Shown: in pieces, positions 7,486 through 16,029 of the stretch
Layout: every line of letters starts with the position of its first letter
Numbering within the stretch: position 1 is the stretch's first letter
NCBI RefSeq assembly: GCF_016863395.1
Contig: NZ_BOOU01000055.1
Location: 1 to 64,000 of the forward strand
Source: Sphaerisporangium rufum
GTDB lineage: Bacteria > Actinomycetota > Actinomycetes > Streptosporangiales > Streptosporangiaceae
Reading direction: 5' to 3'
Length of the DNA stretch: 64,000 nt
The notes under the pieces: model-generated
What the model saw: only the letters and a program-made list of their open reading frames with translations
The model's database searches: none
What the model was told of the DNA's origin: nothing
Translations under genes and position numbers: made by a program

Positions 7486-9608
7486 GCCGCACGCTCCCGT
7501 CCCGGGCCCGCCGCCGGGCCGCCGCGCGCCAGGTGGACGGCGCAGACCTTGAACTCCGGCATCCGCGACAGCGGGTCCAGCGCCGGGTTGGTCAGGTGGT
7601 TGGCGCCCTCCCAGTGGAAGGGCATGAACACCGTGTCGTGCCGGATGGCCGGGGTGACCCGGGCGGCGGCCTCGGTGGAGCCGCGGCGGCTGGTGATCCG
7701 GACCGGGTCGCCGACGGTGACGCCCAGCCGGGCGGCCAGGTCGGGGTGCATCTCCACGAACGTCTCCGGGGCGGCCTCGTTGAGGGCGGCGATCCGCCGG
7801 GTCTGCGCCCCGCTCTGGTACTGGGCGAGCACCCGGCCGGTGGTCAGGTAGTAGGGGTAGTCGTCGTCCACCTCCTCGGCGGGTGGACGGTGGCCGACCG
7901 GCACGAACCTGGCCCGCCCATCGGGGGTGGGGAACCGGTCCAGGAACGGCCGGGGCGTGCCCGGGTGCCCGCCGGCCGGCGCCGGCCAGAAGACGCCGGT
8001 CTCGGCGGCGATGCGCTCGTAGGTGATGCCCGAATAGTCGGCCGGGCCGCCGGCGGAGGCCCGGCGCAACTCGTCGAACACGATGCCCGGGTCGGCGGAG
8101 AACTTCGCGCCGTGGCCGAGGCGGGCGGCCAGCCCCGCCATCACCGCCAGGTCGCCGCGCACCCCGGGCGGCGGGTCGACGGCCCGGCGGCGCAGCAGCA
8201 CCCGGCCCTCCAGGTTGGTCATCGTGCCGTGCTCCTCGGCCCACTGGGTGACCGGCAGCACGACGTCGGCCAGCGCCGCGGTCTCCGACAGCACCACGTC
8301 GGCCACCACGAGCAGGTCCAGCGCGGCCAGCCGGCCGGCGATGTGCCGGGCGCGCGGCGCCGAGACCACCGGGTTGGAGCCGAACACCAGCAGCGCCCGC
8401 GGGCCGCCGGGGGTGCCGAGCGCGTCCAGCAGTTCGTAGGCCGACCGGCCCGGGCCGGGCAGGTCGGCGGGGTCCACGCCCCAGACCCCGGCGACGTGGG
8501 CGCGGGCGGCCGGGTCGTCGATGCGCCGGTAGCCGGGGAGCTGGTCGGCCTTCTGGCCGTGCTCGCGACCGCCCTGCCCGTTGCCCTGCCCGGTGACGCA
8601 GCCGTAGCCGGAGCCGGGACGGCCGGGGAGCCCCAGGGCGAGCGCCAGGTTGATGAATCCGGTGACGGTGTCGGCGCCCTTGGCGTGCTGCTCGGCGCCG
8701 CGGCCGGTGAGGATCATGGCGGTGCGGGCGCCGCCGAGCAGCTCCACCGCGCGGCGCATGGCCGCGGCCGGGACGCCGGTGACGCGCTCGGCACGTTCGG
8801 GCCACCAGGTGGCCACCGAGGCGCGGACCGCGTCGAAGCCGGCGGTGCGGGCGGCGATGTAGCCGAGGTCGGCGTGCCCTTCGGTGAGCGCGATGTGCAG
8901 CAGGCCGAGGGCGAGCGCCAGGTCGGTGCCCGGGGTGATCTTCAGGTGCAGGGCGGCCTGCCGGGCGGTACGGGTCTCGCGCGGATCCACCACGATCAAG
9001 GTGTTCTTCAGGTGCCGCATGAAGGGCGGCATGGTCTCGGCGACGTTGCCGCCGGCCATCAGCACGACCTCGGCCGCGGCGATGTCGGTGATCGGGAACG
9101 GCAGGCCGCGGTCCAGCCCGAACGCCCGGCCGGCCGCGGCGGCGGCCGACGACATGCAGAACCGGCCGTTGTAGTCGATCTGGGAGGTGCCGAGCGCGAC
9201 CCGGGCGAACTTGCCGAGCTGGTAGGCCTTCTCGTTGGTCAGGCCGCCGCCGCCGAACACCGCGACCGCGTCCGGCCCGTACCGCTCGCGCAGGTCGCGC
9301 AGCCGGTCGGCGACCTGGTCCAGTGCCTCGTCGTAGCCGACCGGCTCCAGCCGGGCGGCCCGGTCCGCGCGGGCCAGCGGGGTGGTGAGGCGGGCGTCCC
9401 CGGTGAGCAGCGCCCCGGCCGTCCAGCCCTTCTGGCACAGGGCGCCGGCGTTGGCCGGCACGTCGTCCCGCGGGGTGATGGTGATCGCGCCGTCGCCGTC
9501 CCGGCGCACGTTCATGCCGCACTGCAGGGCGCAGTACGGGCAGTGCGTCGCCTCCCCCAGGTGGGCCGGGGCCATCACAGCCGCCGGCGGGGAGTGTGAG
9601 ATCGGCAT
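7482..9608 (-). CDS. nasA: Assimilatory nitrate reductase catalytic subunit (molybdopterin oxidoreductase)
   Basis: The 708-residue enzyme reduces nitrate to nitrite in the cytoplasm. Cysteines 23, 26, 30 and 58 (HCPYCALQCGMNV and LCQKGW) form the N-terminal 4Fe-4S site. The molybdo-bis-MGD region follows (GGGGLTNEKAYQLGKF, GRFCMSSAAAA, VTGQGNGQGGREHGQKADQL), then a C-terminal dinucleotide-binding domain ending PLSRMPEFKVCAVHL. There is no fused BFD domain; the adjacent flavoprotein supplies one. No twin-arginine signal is present, consistent with a cytoplasmic assimilatory enzyme. A GlnR-box-like array lies 23 bases upstream of the ATG. Naming varies between actinomycetes (nasA, nasC, narB). 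Confidence 0.93.
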   Translation of the reverse strand: MPISHSPPAAVMAPAHLGEATHCPYCALQCGMNVRRDGDGAITITPRDDVPANAGALCQKGWTAGALLTGDARLTTPLARADRAARLEPVGYDEALDQVADRLRDLRERYGPDAVAVFGGGGLTNEKAYQLGKFARVALGTSQIDYNGRFCMSSAAAAAGRAFGLDRGLPFPITDIAAAEVVLMAGGNVAETMPPFMRHLKNTLIVVDPRETRTARQAALHLKITPGTDLALALGLLHIALTEGHADLGYIAARTAGFDAVRASVATWWPERAERVTGVPAAAMRRAVELLGGARTAMILTGRGAEQHAKGADTVTGFINLALALGLPGRPGSGYGCVTGQGNGQGGREHGQKADQLPGYRRIDDPAARAHVAGVWGVDPADLPGPGRSAYELLDALGTPGGPRALLVFGSNPVVSAPRARHIAGRLAALDLLVVADVVLSETAALADVVLPVTQWAEEHGTMTNLEGRVLLRRRAVDPPPGVRGDLAVMAGLAARLGHGAKFSADPGIVFDELRRASAGGPADYSGITYERIAAETGVFWPAPAGGHPGTPRPFLDRFPTPDGRARFVPVGHRPPAEEVDDDYPYYLTTGRVLAQYQSGAQTRRIAALNEAAPETFVEMHPDLAARLGVTVGDPVRITSRRGSTEAAARVTPAIRHDTVFMPFHWEGANHLTNPALDPLSRMPEFKVCAVHLARGGPAAGPGRERAA

Positions 9609-9630
9609 GGTCCGATGCTCCTTTCGGGCC

Positions 9631-9668
9631 GTTTCGCCGCTGGGTCTCTGCTGTTACCTCTGTGCTAC
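9631..9668 (-). promoter_or_regulatory. GlnR box-like operator upstream of nasA
   Basis: Read on the minus strand, four pentamers sit at exact 11-base intervals: GTAGC, GTAAC, GACCC and GAAAC, each separated by six bases. This matches the known actinobacterial GlnR pattern (gTnAC-n6-GaAAC repeated twice), with the first and third elements degenerate. It ends 23 bases before the nasA start, between nasA and narK. GlnR activates nitrate assimilation under nitrogen limitation in Streptomyces and mycobacteria. The spacing is seen; the binding is inferred. Confidence 0.6.
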
Positions 9669-9731
9669 AAGGCGCCAACCGTGGTCATGCCGGTGCCGGG
9701 CCGGGCGGACGCCGTCGGCCGCCCGGCGGTC

Positions 9732-11096
9732 TCAGATCCGCGCGGCGGCCAGGCTGGGCGCCAGCCGGGAGCCCATCGTGCGCAGGTAGCAGAACCAGGT
9801 GACCGCCCCGCAGATCGCGTAGAAGCCGGCGAAGGCGACCAGCGCCGCGCCGGCGCCGCCGGTGGCCGCGATGGAGGTGCCGAAGCCGCGGTTGATGAAG
9901 AAGCCGCCGAACGCGCCGACCGCGGAGATGATGCCGATCGCCGCGGCGCTGTCGCGCCGGCCGGCCGCGGCGGCGGCCGCGTAGGCGCCGGTGTCGCCGG
10001 CCGGGACGCCGGCGACCGCCTTGGCGGTGAAGATCGCGGGGATCATCCGGTAGGTGGAGCCGTTGCCGACGCCGGTCAGCATGACCAGCACCAGGTAGGC
10101 GGTGAAGAACAGCGCGAACGAGTGGGCGGCCACCCCGGCGGCCACCATGCCGACGGCCCCGGCCATCAGCGCGAAGTTCACCAGGGTGACCCGGGCGCCG
10201 CCCAGCCGGTCCGACAGCCGGCCGCCGAGCGGGCGGATCAGCGAGCCGAGCAGGGCGCCGAGGAAGGCCCAGGTCACGCTCGCGGTGTGCTCGGGGAACT
10301 GGCTCTTGATCAGCAGCGGGAAGGCGGTGGTGTAGCCGATGAAGGAGCCGAAGGTGCCGATGTAGAGCAGTGACATGATCCAGGTCTGCGCCCGGCCGCC
10401 CACCCGCAGCTGCGCGCGGACGTCGGCCCGGGCGGAGGCGAGGTTGTCCATGCCGAAGAAGGCGCAGGCCGCGGCGGCCAGGATGAACGGCACCCAGAAC
10501 AGCCCGGCGGCGGCCAGCCCGAACCCGGTGATCACCAGCGGCATGACGAGCTGTACCGAGCTGACGCCGATGTTGCCGCCCGCGGCGTTCAGCCCGAGCG
10601 CCCACCCCTGCCGCTTCTCGGGATAGAAGTAGGTGATGTTCGCCATGCTGGACGCGAAGTTCCCGCCGCCGAGCCCGGCGGTGGCCGCGATGAGCAGGAA
10701 CGCCCAGTATGGGGTGCCGGGGTCGCTCACCGCGACGGCCAGCAGCACCGCGGGCACCAGCAGCGCCAGCGCGCTGAAGACCGTCCAGTTGCGCCCGCCG
10801 AACCTGGCCGGCGCGAAGGTGTAGGGCAGGCGCAGCGTGGAGCCGACCAGGTTGGGCAGGGACACCAGCCAGAAGAGCTGGTCGGTGGAGAACCGGTAGG
10901 CGCCGAGCTTGACGGCGACGATGCTCCAGACGGTCCACACGGTGAAGCCGAGATGCTCGGCGAAGATCGAGTACGCCAGGTTGCGCCGGGCGATCCGGCT
11001 GCCCGTGGACGCCCAGAAGCCGGGGTCGTCGGGGCGCCATTCGGTTATCCAGCGGCCTTTCGCCGGCGCGGCCTGAGTAGCCTCCGCCACCGTCAC
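9732..11096 (-). CDS. narK: Nitrate/nitrite MFS transporter NarK family
   Basis: The 454-residue polytopic protein has about twelve hydrophobic segments and the nitrate-porter signature: glycine-rich LGGGNFASSMANITYFYPEKRQGWALGLNAAGGNIG in the first half, and GNGSTYRMIPAIF in the second. The N-terminus starts WITEWRPDDPGFWASTG, typical of NarK/NasA porters. It would import nitrate (and possibly export nitrite) for the reductases encoded next to it. About 123 bases including a GlnR-box array separate it from nasA, so nasA probably has its own promoter. Confidence 0.93.
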   Translation of the reverse strand: MTVAEATQAAPAKGRWITEWRPDDPGFWASTGSRIARRNLAYSIFAEHLGFTVWTVWSIVAVKLGAYRFSTDQLFWLVSLPNLVGSTLRLPYTFAPARFGGRNWTVFSALALLVPAVLLAVAVSDPGTPYWAFLLIAATAGLGGGNFASSMANITYFYPEKRQGWALGLNAAGGNIGVSSVQLVMPLVITGFGLAAAGLFWVPFILAAAACAFFGMDNLASARADVRAQLRVGGRAQTWIMSLLYIGTFGSFIGYTTAFPLLIKSQFPEHTASVTWAFLGALLGSLIRPLGGRLSDRLGGARVTLVNFALMAGAVGMVAAGVAAHSFALFFTAYLVLVMLTGVGNGSTYRMIPAIFTAKAVAGVPAGDTGAYAAAAAAGRRDSAAAIGIISAVGAFGGFFINRGFGTSIAATGGAGAALVAFAGFYAICGAVTWFCYLRTMGSRLAPSLAAARI

Positions 11097-11212
11097 GGTG
11101 TCCTCCCTGTTGGCCGATGAGGTCGAGCGGGGTCGAAATTAGCGATCGGGAGGACACCGGCCGGAGACGTACGGCCGATATCGGCGTTACTTTCGACGCA
11201 CCGGCGAAACAT

Positions 11213-11250
11213 GTGAGGCACACGCATCACGGGTGCAACGCGGGCGTAAC
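11213..11250 (-). promoter_or_regulatory. Possible GlnR box upstream of narK
   Basis: On the minus strand the pentamers GTTAC, GTTGC, GATGC and CTCAC occur at exact 11-base spacing, ending about 117 bases before the narK start. The first element matches the GlnR consensus well; the others are weaker. Given the parallel array before nasA, GlnR control of narK is a reasonable inference. Confidence 0.4.
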
Positions 11251-11364
11251 GTGTGCCGCGGCGCCGTCCCGCACACCCGTTCCCGCCGGGGTTGCCGGCG
11301 AGGCCGGCGGGGAATGCCCTAGCGGGTACGCAAGCGCGATCGTCACGACCCCCCGGGAGAGGGC

Positions 11365-11844
11365 ATGACCGGCGTCCGGCAGATCAGGCTCTACTCCGAC
11401 CCGGTGCTGCGCGCCGTGGCGGAGCCGGTGACCTCGTTCGACCGCTCGCTGCGCGAGCTGGTCCGGGCGCTGCGGCTCACCACCCGGGCCGGCGCCGGGC
11501 GGGCCGGGCTGGCGGCGCCGCAGATCGGCGTGCCGCTGCGCGTGCTGGTGTTCGAGCTGGACGGCCGGGCCGGGCACCTGGTCAACCCGCGGCTGGAGCC
11601 GTCGGAGCGCACGGTGCTCGCCGACGAGGCGTGCCTGTCGGCGCCCGGCGTGTGGTGGCCGCTGGAGCGTTCCTACTCGGTGGTGGCCCGGGGGCGTGAC
11701 ATGTACGGCAAGCCGGTCACCGTCCGGGCGATCGGCACGCTGGCCCGGGTGCTGCAGCACGAGGTCGACCACCTGGACGGCGTGCTGTTCGGCGACCGGC
11801 TGCCGGAGGAGGAGCGGGCCCGCTTCCTGGCCGCCGTGGGCTGA
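11365..11844 (+). CDS. def: Peptide deformylase
   Basis: The 159-residue metalloenzyme removes the formyl group from N-terminal methionine. All three signature motifs are present: GLAAPQ (residues 48-53), EACLS (88-92, with the metal-binding Cys90) and QHEVDH (131-136; His132, Glu133, His136). Motif 2 reads EACLS rather than the more common EGCLS, as in several secondary actinobacterial deformylases. The gene stands alone between narK (divergent) and the gas vesicle cluster, so it is probably an additional rather than the sole copy. The ATG at 11365 is preceded by a GGGAGAGGG ribosome site. Confidence 0.93.
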   Translation: MTGVRQIRLYSDPVLRAVAEPVTSFDRSLRELVRALRLTTRAGAGRAGLAAPQIGVPLRVLVFELDGRAGHLVNPRLEPSERTVLADEACLSAPGVWWPLERSYSVVARGRDMYGKPVTVRAIGTLARVLQHEVDHLDGVLFGDRLPEEERARFLAAVG

Positions 11845-11982
11845 GCCCGTCCGCACCGCTTCACCGTCTCCGGCTTCACCCTCTCCGGCTTCCCTGTCTC
11901 CAGCTGCGGGGTTGTCGCGTCACGGCCGGACCGATTTCCGGTGAAGAGCGATGCGTGCTATGTCCATTTTTTCCAGTAGTGC

Positions 11983-12009
11983 GTGTTGTGCACGATTTTT
12001 CGAGGGTAG
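11983..12009 (+). promoter_or_regulatory. Possible stress-sigma-type promoter for gas vesicle operon
   Basis: In the 236-base gap before gvpY, GTGTT (11983-11987) and GGGTAG (12004-12009) are 16 bases apart, close to the SigB-like GNNTN14-16GGGTAY pattern of actinomycetes. A CGTG/CACG repeat overlaps the upstream element and a T-rich stretch precedes it. This is a pattern match only. The rest of 11845-12080 shows nothing else recognisable. Confidence 0.25.
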
Positions 12010-12080
12010 GGCCTCCGGCGAGCCAGAGGCGGCCGCGCCCGGAGACCGAGGGGCCGGCCGCGGACAAGGAGAGAGAGAAC

Positions 12081-12770
12081 GTGAAAGGACCCCAGGTAGC
12101 CCTGTTCGTAGCCATCGGCTACATCCTCGGCCGCCATCGCAGGTTCAAGCTCGCGATCGGTCTCGCCGTCGCCGGCGCCACCGGGCGGCTGAGCGGCGCC
12201 CGCGGCAACCTGCTGGAGCAGGGAATGAAACTCGTCAGCTCCTCTCCCGAGCTGGAGAAGATCGTCGGCAGCGTGCGTGGCGAGCTCTTCGAGGCGGGCA
12301 AGGCGGCCGCCAAGGCGGCCGCCAGCCGGCAGGTCGGCTCGCTCAGCACCAAGCTGCAGGAGCGCGCCGAGGCGCTGCAGCACGCGGCGGACGTGGCCGC
12401 CGGGCTGGAGGAGACCACCGAGCGGGCCGGCGGCGCGGCACGCGCCGCGGGCGGCCGGGTGACCCGGCTGCGCGACACCGCCCGCCGCGGCGGCCGGGCC
12501 CGTCCGCAGGAGGAAGAGGAGCCGTACGAGGACGAGTACGACGAGTACGAGGACGAGGAATACCAGGAGGAGCCCGAGGAGGAGCCCGCTCCCCGGCGTG
12601 GCGCCGCGCGCGAGCGGCCGTCCCGGGGCCGCGCCCGCACCGGCGAGGCGGAGGAGGAGCCCGACGAGCCCGACGAGGAACCCGGTGACGAGGAGGAGCC
12701 GCCACGCGGCCGGGTCGTCCGCGACCAGCCCGCCAAGCGGTCCCGGCCCGTGCGCCGGACGCGAGGGTGA
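12081..12770 (+). CDS. gvpY: Gas vesicle cluster protein GvpY-like
   Basis: The 229-residue protein starts at GTG 12081 behind AAGGAG. It begins with a hydrophobic stretch (VALFVAIGYILGRHRRFKLAIGLAVAG) and has an alanine/glutamine-rich helical middle (residues about 70-120). It ends in a long acidic tail (about 145-210, dense E/D/Y) and a basic tip. This matches the actinomycete-specific GvpY seen in Streptomyces gvpOAFGYZJLSK clusters; such genes are sometimes mislabelled DNA primase. It has no enzymatic motif. Its position, first in a ten-gene run with GTGA-coupled gvpZ, supports a structural or chaperone role. Confidence 0.7.
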   Translation: MKGPQVALFVAIGYILGRHRRFKLAIGLAVAGATGRLSGARGNLLEQGMKLVSSSPELEKIVGSVRGELFEAGKAAAKAAASRQVGSLSTKLQERAEALQHAADVAAGLEETTERAGGAARAAGGRVTRLRDTARRGGRARPQEEEEPYEDEYDEYEDEEYQEEPEEEPAPRRGAARERPSRGRARTGEAEEEPDEPDEEPGDEEEPPRGRVVRDQPAKRSRPVRRTRG

Positions 12771-12775
12771 GCGCG

Positions 12776-13948
12776 ATGGCGGATCGCGCGAACGACACGT
12801 GCGCCGACCCGGCAGGTAAGGCCGGGCAGGGGGCGTCCGGCCTGCTCAAGGACCAGCTTCGCGGCCTGGCCGGCACGGCAGGCAAGCTCGCGCTCGGCGC
12901 GGTGGCGCAGAAGGTCGAGCGCCGGACCGAGCAGCTGCGCGGCTACGCCAGCGGCGACACCCCCAAGCTGGTCGGGCAGCTGGCCGGCGCCGAGGGCGGT
13001 GGCGGCCGGGCCAAGGGCATCGCCAAACTCGCGTTCGGCGGGCTGAAGAAGAAGCTCGGCGGGCTGAAGGACGGGCTGAAGGAGAAGCTCGGCTTCGGTG
13101 GCGGGGGCAAGGGCGGCGGCCAGCAGAAGCTCAAGGTCACCAACATCGTGGAGAGCATCGACATCGGCGCTCCGGTGCGGGTGGTCTACAACACCTGGAC
13201 GCAGTTCCAGGACTGGCCGAAGTTCACCAAGAAGCTGGAGAAGGTCGTCCAGGACAGCGACGAGAAGATCACCTGGCAGGTGAAGATCTGGTGGTCACGG
13301 CGCACCTGGGAGTCGACCATCCGCGAGCAGGTCCCCGACGAGCGCATCATCTGGCGGTCCAAGGGCGCCAAGGGCTACGTCGACGGCGCGGTCACCTTCC
13401 ACGAGCTCGGTCCCGAGCTGACGAGGGTGCTGCTGGTCCTGGAGTACAACCCCAAGGGCATGTTCGAGTACATCGGCAACTGGTGGCGCGCCCAGGGACG
13501 CCGGGTGCGGCTGGAGTTCAAACACATCCGGCGGCACATCATGAGCGAGGTCATGCAGGCGCCGGACGAGGCCGAGGGCTGGCGCGGCGTGATCCACGAG
13601 GGCGAGGTCGTCAAGGACCACGAGACCGCCCTGCGTGAGGAGCAGGAGGACGAGGGCCGCGGTCCCGAGGAGGAGGAGCCCGAGGAGGGCGCCGCCGAGG
13701 ACACCGAGGAGTCGGAGGCCACCGAGGAGGAGGACCTCGAGCCGGAAGAGGGCGAAGAGCCCGAGGAAGAGGACGAGGAAGAGGACGAGGAGGCGGCGGA
13801 GCCCGAGCCGGCCAGGCGCCGGCGCGGCGAGGCCGCCCGCGCCTCACGGCGCCGGCCCGAGAGCCGGGGCGAGCAGGAACCGCCGCGACGCGGCCGGCCC
13901 CGGGGCGGCGAGGGCCGCCCGGCCCGCCGGCGCGCCCGGGAGGAGTAG
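12776..13948 (+). CDS. gvpZ: Gas vesicle cluster SRPBCC-domain protein GvpZ-like
   Basis: The 390-residue protein has a Gly/Lys-rich helical N-terminus (to about residue 110). Next comes an SRPBCC/polyketide-cyclase-like domain of roughly 140 residues ([32 protein letters not shown], ending [12 protein letters not shown]). The tail is about 110 residues, first extremely acidic and then arginine-rich. It corresponds to actinomycete GvpZ. ATG 12776 has a GAGGG site 8 bases upstream; GTG 12767 overlapping the gvpY stop as GTGA is the alternative. The charged tails on both GvpY and GvpZ suggest interaction with one another or with the vesicle surface. Confidence 0.72.
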   Translation: MADRANDTCADPAGKAGQGASGLLKDQLRGLAGTAGKLALGAVAQKVERRTEQLRGYASGDTPKLVGQLAGAEGGGGRAKGIAKLAFGGLKKKLGGLKDGLKEKLGFGGGGKGGGQQKLKVTNIVESIDIGAPVRVVYNTWTQFQDWPKFTKKLEKVVQDSDEKITWQVKIWWSRRTWESTIREQVPDERIIWRSKGAKGYVDGAVTFHELGPELTRVLLVLEYNPKGMFEYIGNWWRAQGRRVRLEFKHIRRHIMSEVMQAPDEAEGWRGVIHEGEVVKDHETALREEQEDEGRGPEEEEPEEGAAEDTEESEATEEEDLEPEEGEEPEEEDEEEDEEAAEPEPARRRRGEAARASRRRPESRGEQEPPRRGRPRGGEGRPARRRAREE

Positions 13949-14007
13949 CGGCCGGGGCGGCACCCGCGCCGCGGGTGCCGCCCGCCGCCGTACCAAGGAG
14001 CGAGCGT

Positions 14008-14424
14008 ATGACCATCGTGCAGCCCTCAGCGGGCGGGGCGGCCGGCCGGCCGTCATCCTCGGGCGGCGGCCTGGCCGACGTCATCGACACCATCCTGGAC
14101 AAGGGCCTGGTCATCGACGCCTACGTCAGCGTGTCGCTGGTGGGCATCGAGCTGCTGACCATCAACGCCCGCGTCGTGGTGGCCAGCGTCGACACCTACC
14201 TGCGGTTCGCGCAGGCGGTGAACCGGCTGGACCTGTCCGAACAGCAGAAAGGGCTGCCCGAGGTGATGCAGGACATGACGCAGGGGGTGGCCAAGGGCAA
14301 GACCAAGGGCGTGGCGCAGGGCGCGCTGGAGGCGGCGGGCGACAAGCTCCGCGAGTTCGCCGCCGGCGAAGAGGACGAGGAACCGGTGCCCCGCCGCCGG
14401 CGCCGCAGCCGAGAGGAGTACTGA
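14008..14424 (+). CDS. gvpA: Gas vesicle structural protein GvpA
   Basis: Residues about 20-75 carry the GvpA core that builds the hydrophobic rib wall: [40 protein letters not shown] and [10 protein letters not shown]. The ATG at 14008 follows an AAGGAG site by 7 bases. The 138-residue length exceeds cyanobacterial GvpA (about 70) because of a C-terminal extension rich in Lys/Gln/Ala and ending acidic then basic; such tails occur in actinomycete GvpA. It is the closest match to the main shell protein of the three GvpA/J/S-fold genes here. Confidence 0.93.
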   Translation: MTIVQPSAGGAAGRPSSSGGGLADVIDTILDKGLVIDAYVSVSLVGIELLTINARVVVASVDTYLRFAQAVNRLDLSEQQKGLPEVMQDMTQGVAKGKTKGVAQGALEAAGDKLREFAAGEEDEEPVPRRRRRSREEY

Positions 14425-14425
14425 G

Positions 14426-15292
14426 ATGACCGGCTCCACCCGCGCCTCCGCGCCCGCCGGACGAGCGGGCGGCAAGAGCGGCGCCAAGACCGCCGGCCGC
14501 CGGGTCCAGACCCGCCGCGCCGGTGCTCCGGACCGGTCGGCCACCCCGGCCGCCCAGGCCACCGCCTGCTACGTCTACGGCGTGCTGCCCGGGGACGTCG
14601 AGGTCACTCCTGAGGGCAGCGGCGTCGCCGGCGGCGAGATCCGGCTGGTCCGGCACGGCGAACTGGCCGCCCTGGTCAGCGAGCTGCGCCTGTCCCGGCC
14701 GCTCGGCCGGCCGGACGATCTGATCGCCCACCAGCGGCTGCTGGACGACGTGGCCGCCGAGGTCCCGGTGCTGCCGATGCGGTTCGGCGCGGTCCTGGAC
14801 GGCACAGAGTCGGTCGCCCGCGAGCTGCTGGCGCCGCACCACGACGAGTTCCGCGCCGCGCTGGACGACCTGGAGGGCCGCGCGCAGTTCGTGGTCAAGG
14901 CGCGCTACCGGGAGGACGCGGTGCTGCGCGAGGTGCTGGCCGAGCACCCGGAGGCGGCCCGGCTGCGCGAGCAGATCCGCGGCCTGCCCGAGGACGCGAG
15001 CTGGGACGCGCGGATCCGGCTCGGTGAGATCATCAACCAGGCGATCGAGGCCAAGCGGGACGCCGACACCCGCGCGCTCGCCGAAGGGCTGGCACCGCAC
15101 GCGGTGGCGGTGGTGATCCGGGAGCCGACCCACGAGGAGGACGCCGCGCACCTGGCGATTCTGGTCGACGATGAGCGACGGCAGGAGTTCGAGGAGGCCC
15201 TGGAGGACTTCGGCCGGGATTGGGCGGAGCGGATCACGCTGCGCCTGATCGGCCCGCAGGCGCCCTACGACTTCGTGGTGACCGGACGGTGA
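14426..15292 (+). CDS. gvpF: Gas vesicle protein GvpF (GvpF/L family)
   Basis: The 288-residue protein has a basic, low-complexity leader of about 45 residues followed by the GvpF/L domain: TACYVYGVLPGDVEV, HGELAALVSELRLSRPLG, VPVLPMRFGAVLDG and the closing RLIGPQAPYDFV. GvpF caps or nucleates assembly by contacting GvpA. It begins one base after the gvpA stop, so translation is probably coupled. A second family member, gvpL, lies 1.2 kb downstream. Confidence 0.93.
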   Translation: MTGSTRASAPAGRAGGKSGAKTAGRRVQTRRAGAPDRSATPAAQATACYVYGVLPGDVEVTPEGSGVAGGEIRLVRHGELAALVSELRLSRPLGRPDDLIAHQRLLDDVAAEVPVLPMRFGAVLDGTESVARELLAPHHDEFRAALDDLEGRAQFVVKARYREDAVLREVLAEHPEAARLREQIRGLPEDASWDARIRLGEIINQAIEAKRDADTRALAEGLAPHAVAVVIREPTHEEDAAHLAILVDDERRQEFEEALEDFGRDWAERITLRLIGPQAPYDFVVTGR

Positions 15293-15299
15293 GTGCGCC

Positions 15300-15521
15300 A
15301 TGGACCTGTTCAAGCTGCTTTTCGGCTGGCCGCTGGCCCCGCTGCACGCGCTGGTCCGGCTGGCCGAGCTGATCGAGGAGCAGGCCGACCGGGAGCTGCA
15401 CGACCCGGCGGCGGTCCGGCGGCAGCTGGAGGAGGTCGCCCGCGCCCGCGAGGCCGGGGAGATCTCCGCCGAGGAGGAGGCCGAGGCCACCGAGCGGATC
15501 CTGGCCCGGATGATCTCCTAG
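15300..15521 (+). CDS. gvpG: Gas vesicle protein GvpG
   Basis: This small 73-residue helical protein has the GvpG signature: MDLFKLLFGWPLAPLHALVRL, an EEQADRELHDP segment, then an acidic helix EAGEISAEEEAEATERIL. GvpG is an accessory assembly protein, often found next to GvpF. The ATG follows the gvpF stop by seven bases. Confidence 0.92.
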   Translation: MDLFKLLFGWPLAPLHALVRLAELIEEQADRELHDPAAVRRQLEEVARAREAGEISAEEEAEATERILARMIS

Positions 15522-15558
15522 CCGGTACCCGCCCGGTCCCGGCGGCGAGAGGAAGGTG

Positions 15559-16026
15559 ATGGGAGTGCCCGGCAGTCGCAGCGGCCGCGAGGACCGCACC
15601 GGCGAGGCCGCCGCACGCGGCACCCGCACCCGTCCCGAGCCCGACGACTACGACGACTACGAGCGGGAGCCGGCGGACGGCGAGTACGGCGGGCCGGAGG
15701 AGTACGAGGAGGACCGGGCGGCGGCCGGGCGGCGCGCCCCGGCCCGGCGGCGGTCCGGCCGCCTCACCGCGCTGACCGCCGGCCGGACCGGCCTGCGTCA
15801 CATCAGCGAGCTCACCGGCAAGGACGTCGAGGGCGTGATCGCGGTGAAGCCGTCCGGCGAGGGGTTCGCCGTCGAGGTCGAGGTCGTGGAGGACCACCGG
15901 GTGCCGTCGTCCGGCGACACGCTCGGCGTCTACCTGGCGGAACTGGACGCCGACGGCGATCTGGTGTCGTATCACCGGATCCGGAGTTTCAAGCGTGCCA
16001 AAGGCGACACGGGCGGGGCGGGGTGA
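15559..16026 (+). CDS. gvpO: Gas vesicle protein GvpO
   Basis: The C-terminal 85 residues form the GvpO domain: LRHISELTGKDVEGVIAVKP, GFAVEVEVVEDHRVPSSGDTLGVYLAELDADG and SYHRIRSFKRAK. The first 65 residues are a charged low-complexity leader rich in Asp, Tyr, Glu and Arg. GvpO is required for vesicle formation in haloarchaea and is the first gene of Streptomyces clusters; here it is sixth. I use ATG 15559 with GAGAGGAAGG just upstream; GTG 15556 and GTG 15565 are also in frame. Confidence 0.9.
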   Translation: MGVPGSRSGREDRTGEAAARGTRTRPEPDDYDDYEREPADGEYGGPEEYEEDRAAAGRRAPARRRSGRLTALTAGRTGLRHISELTGKDVEGVIAVKPSGEGFAVEVEVVEDHRVPSSGDTLGVYLAELDADGDLVSYHRIRSFKRAKGDTGGAG

Positions 16027-16029
16027 GAG

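Noticed and set aside
7533-9599. Long plus-strand open frame over nasA
   Set aside because: A shadow of the nitrate reductase gene: low-complexity composition and no ribosome site.
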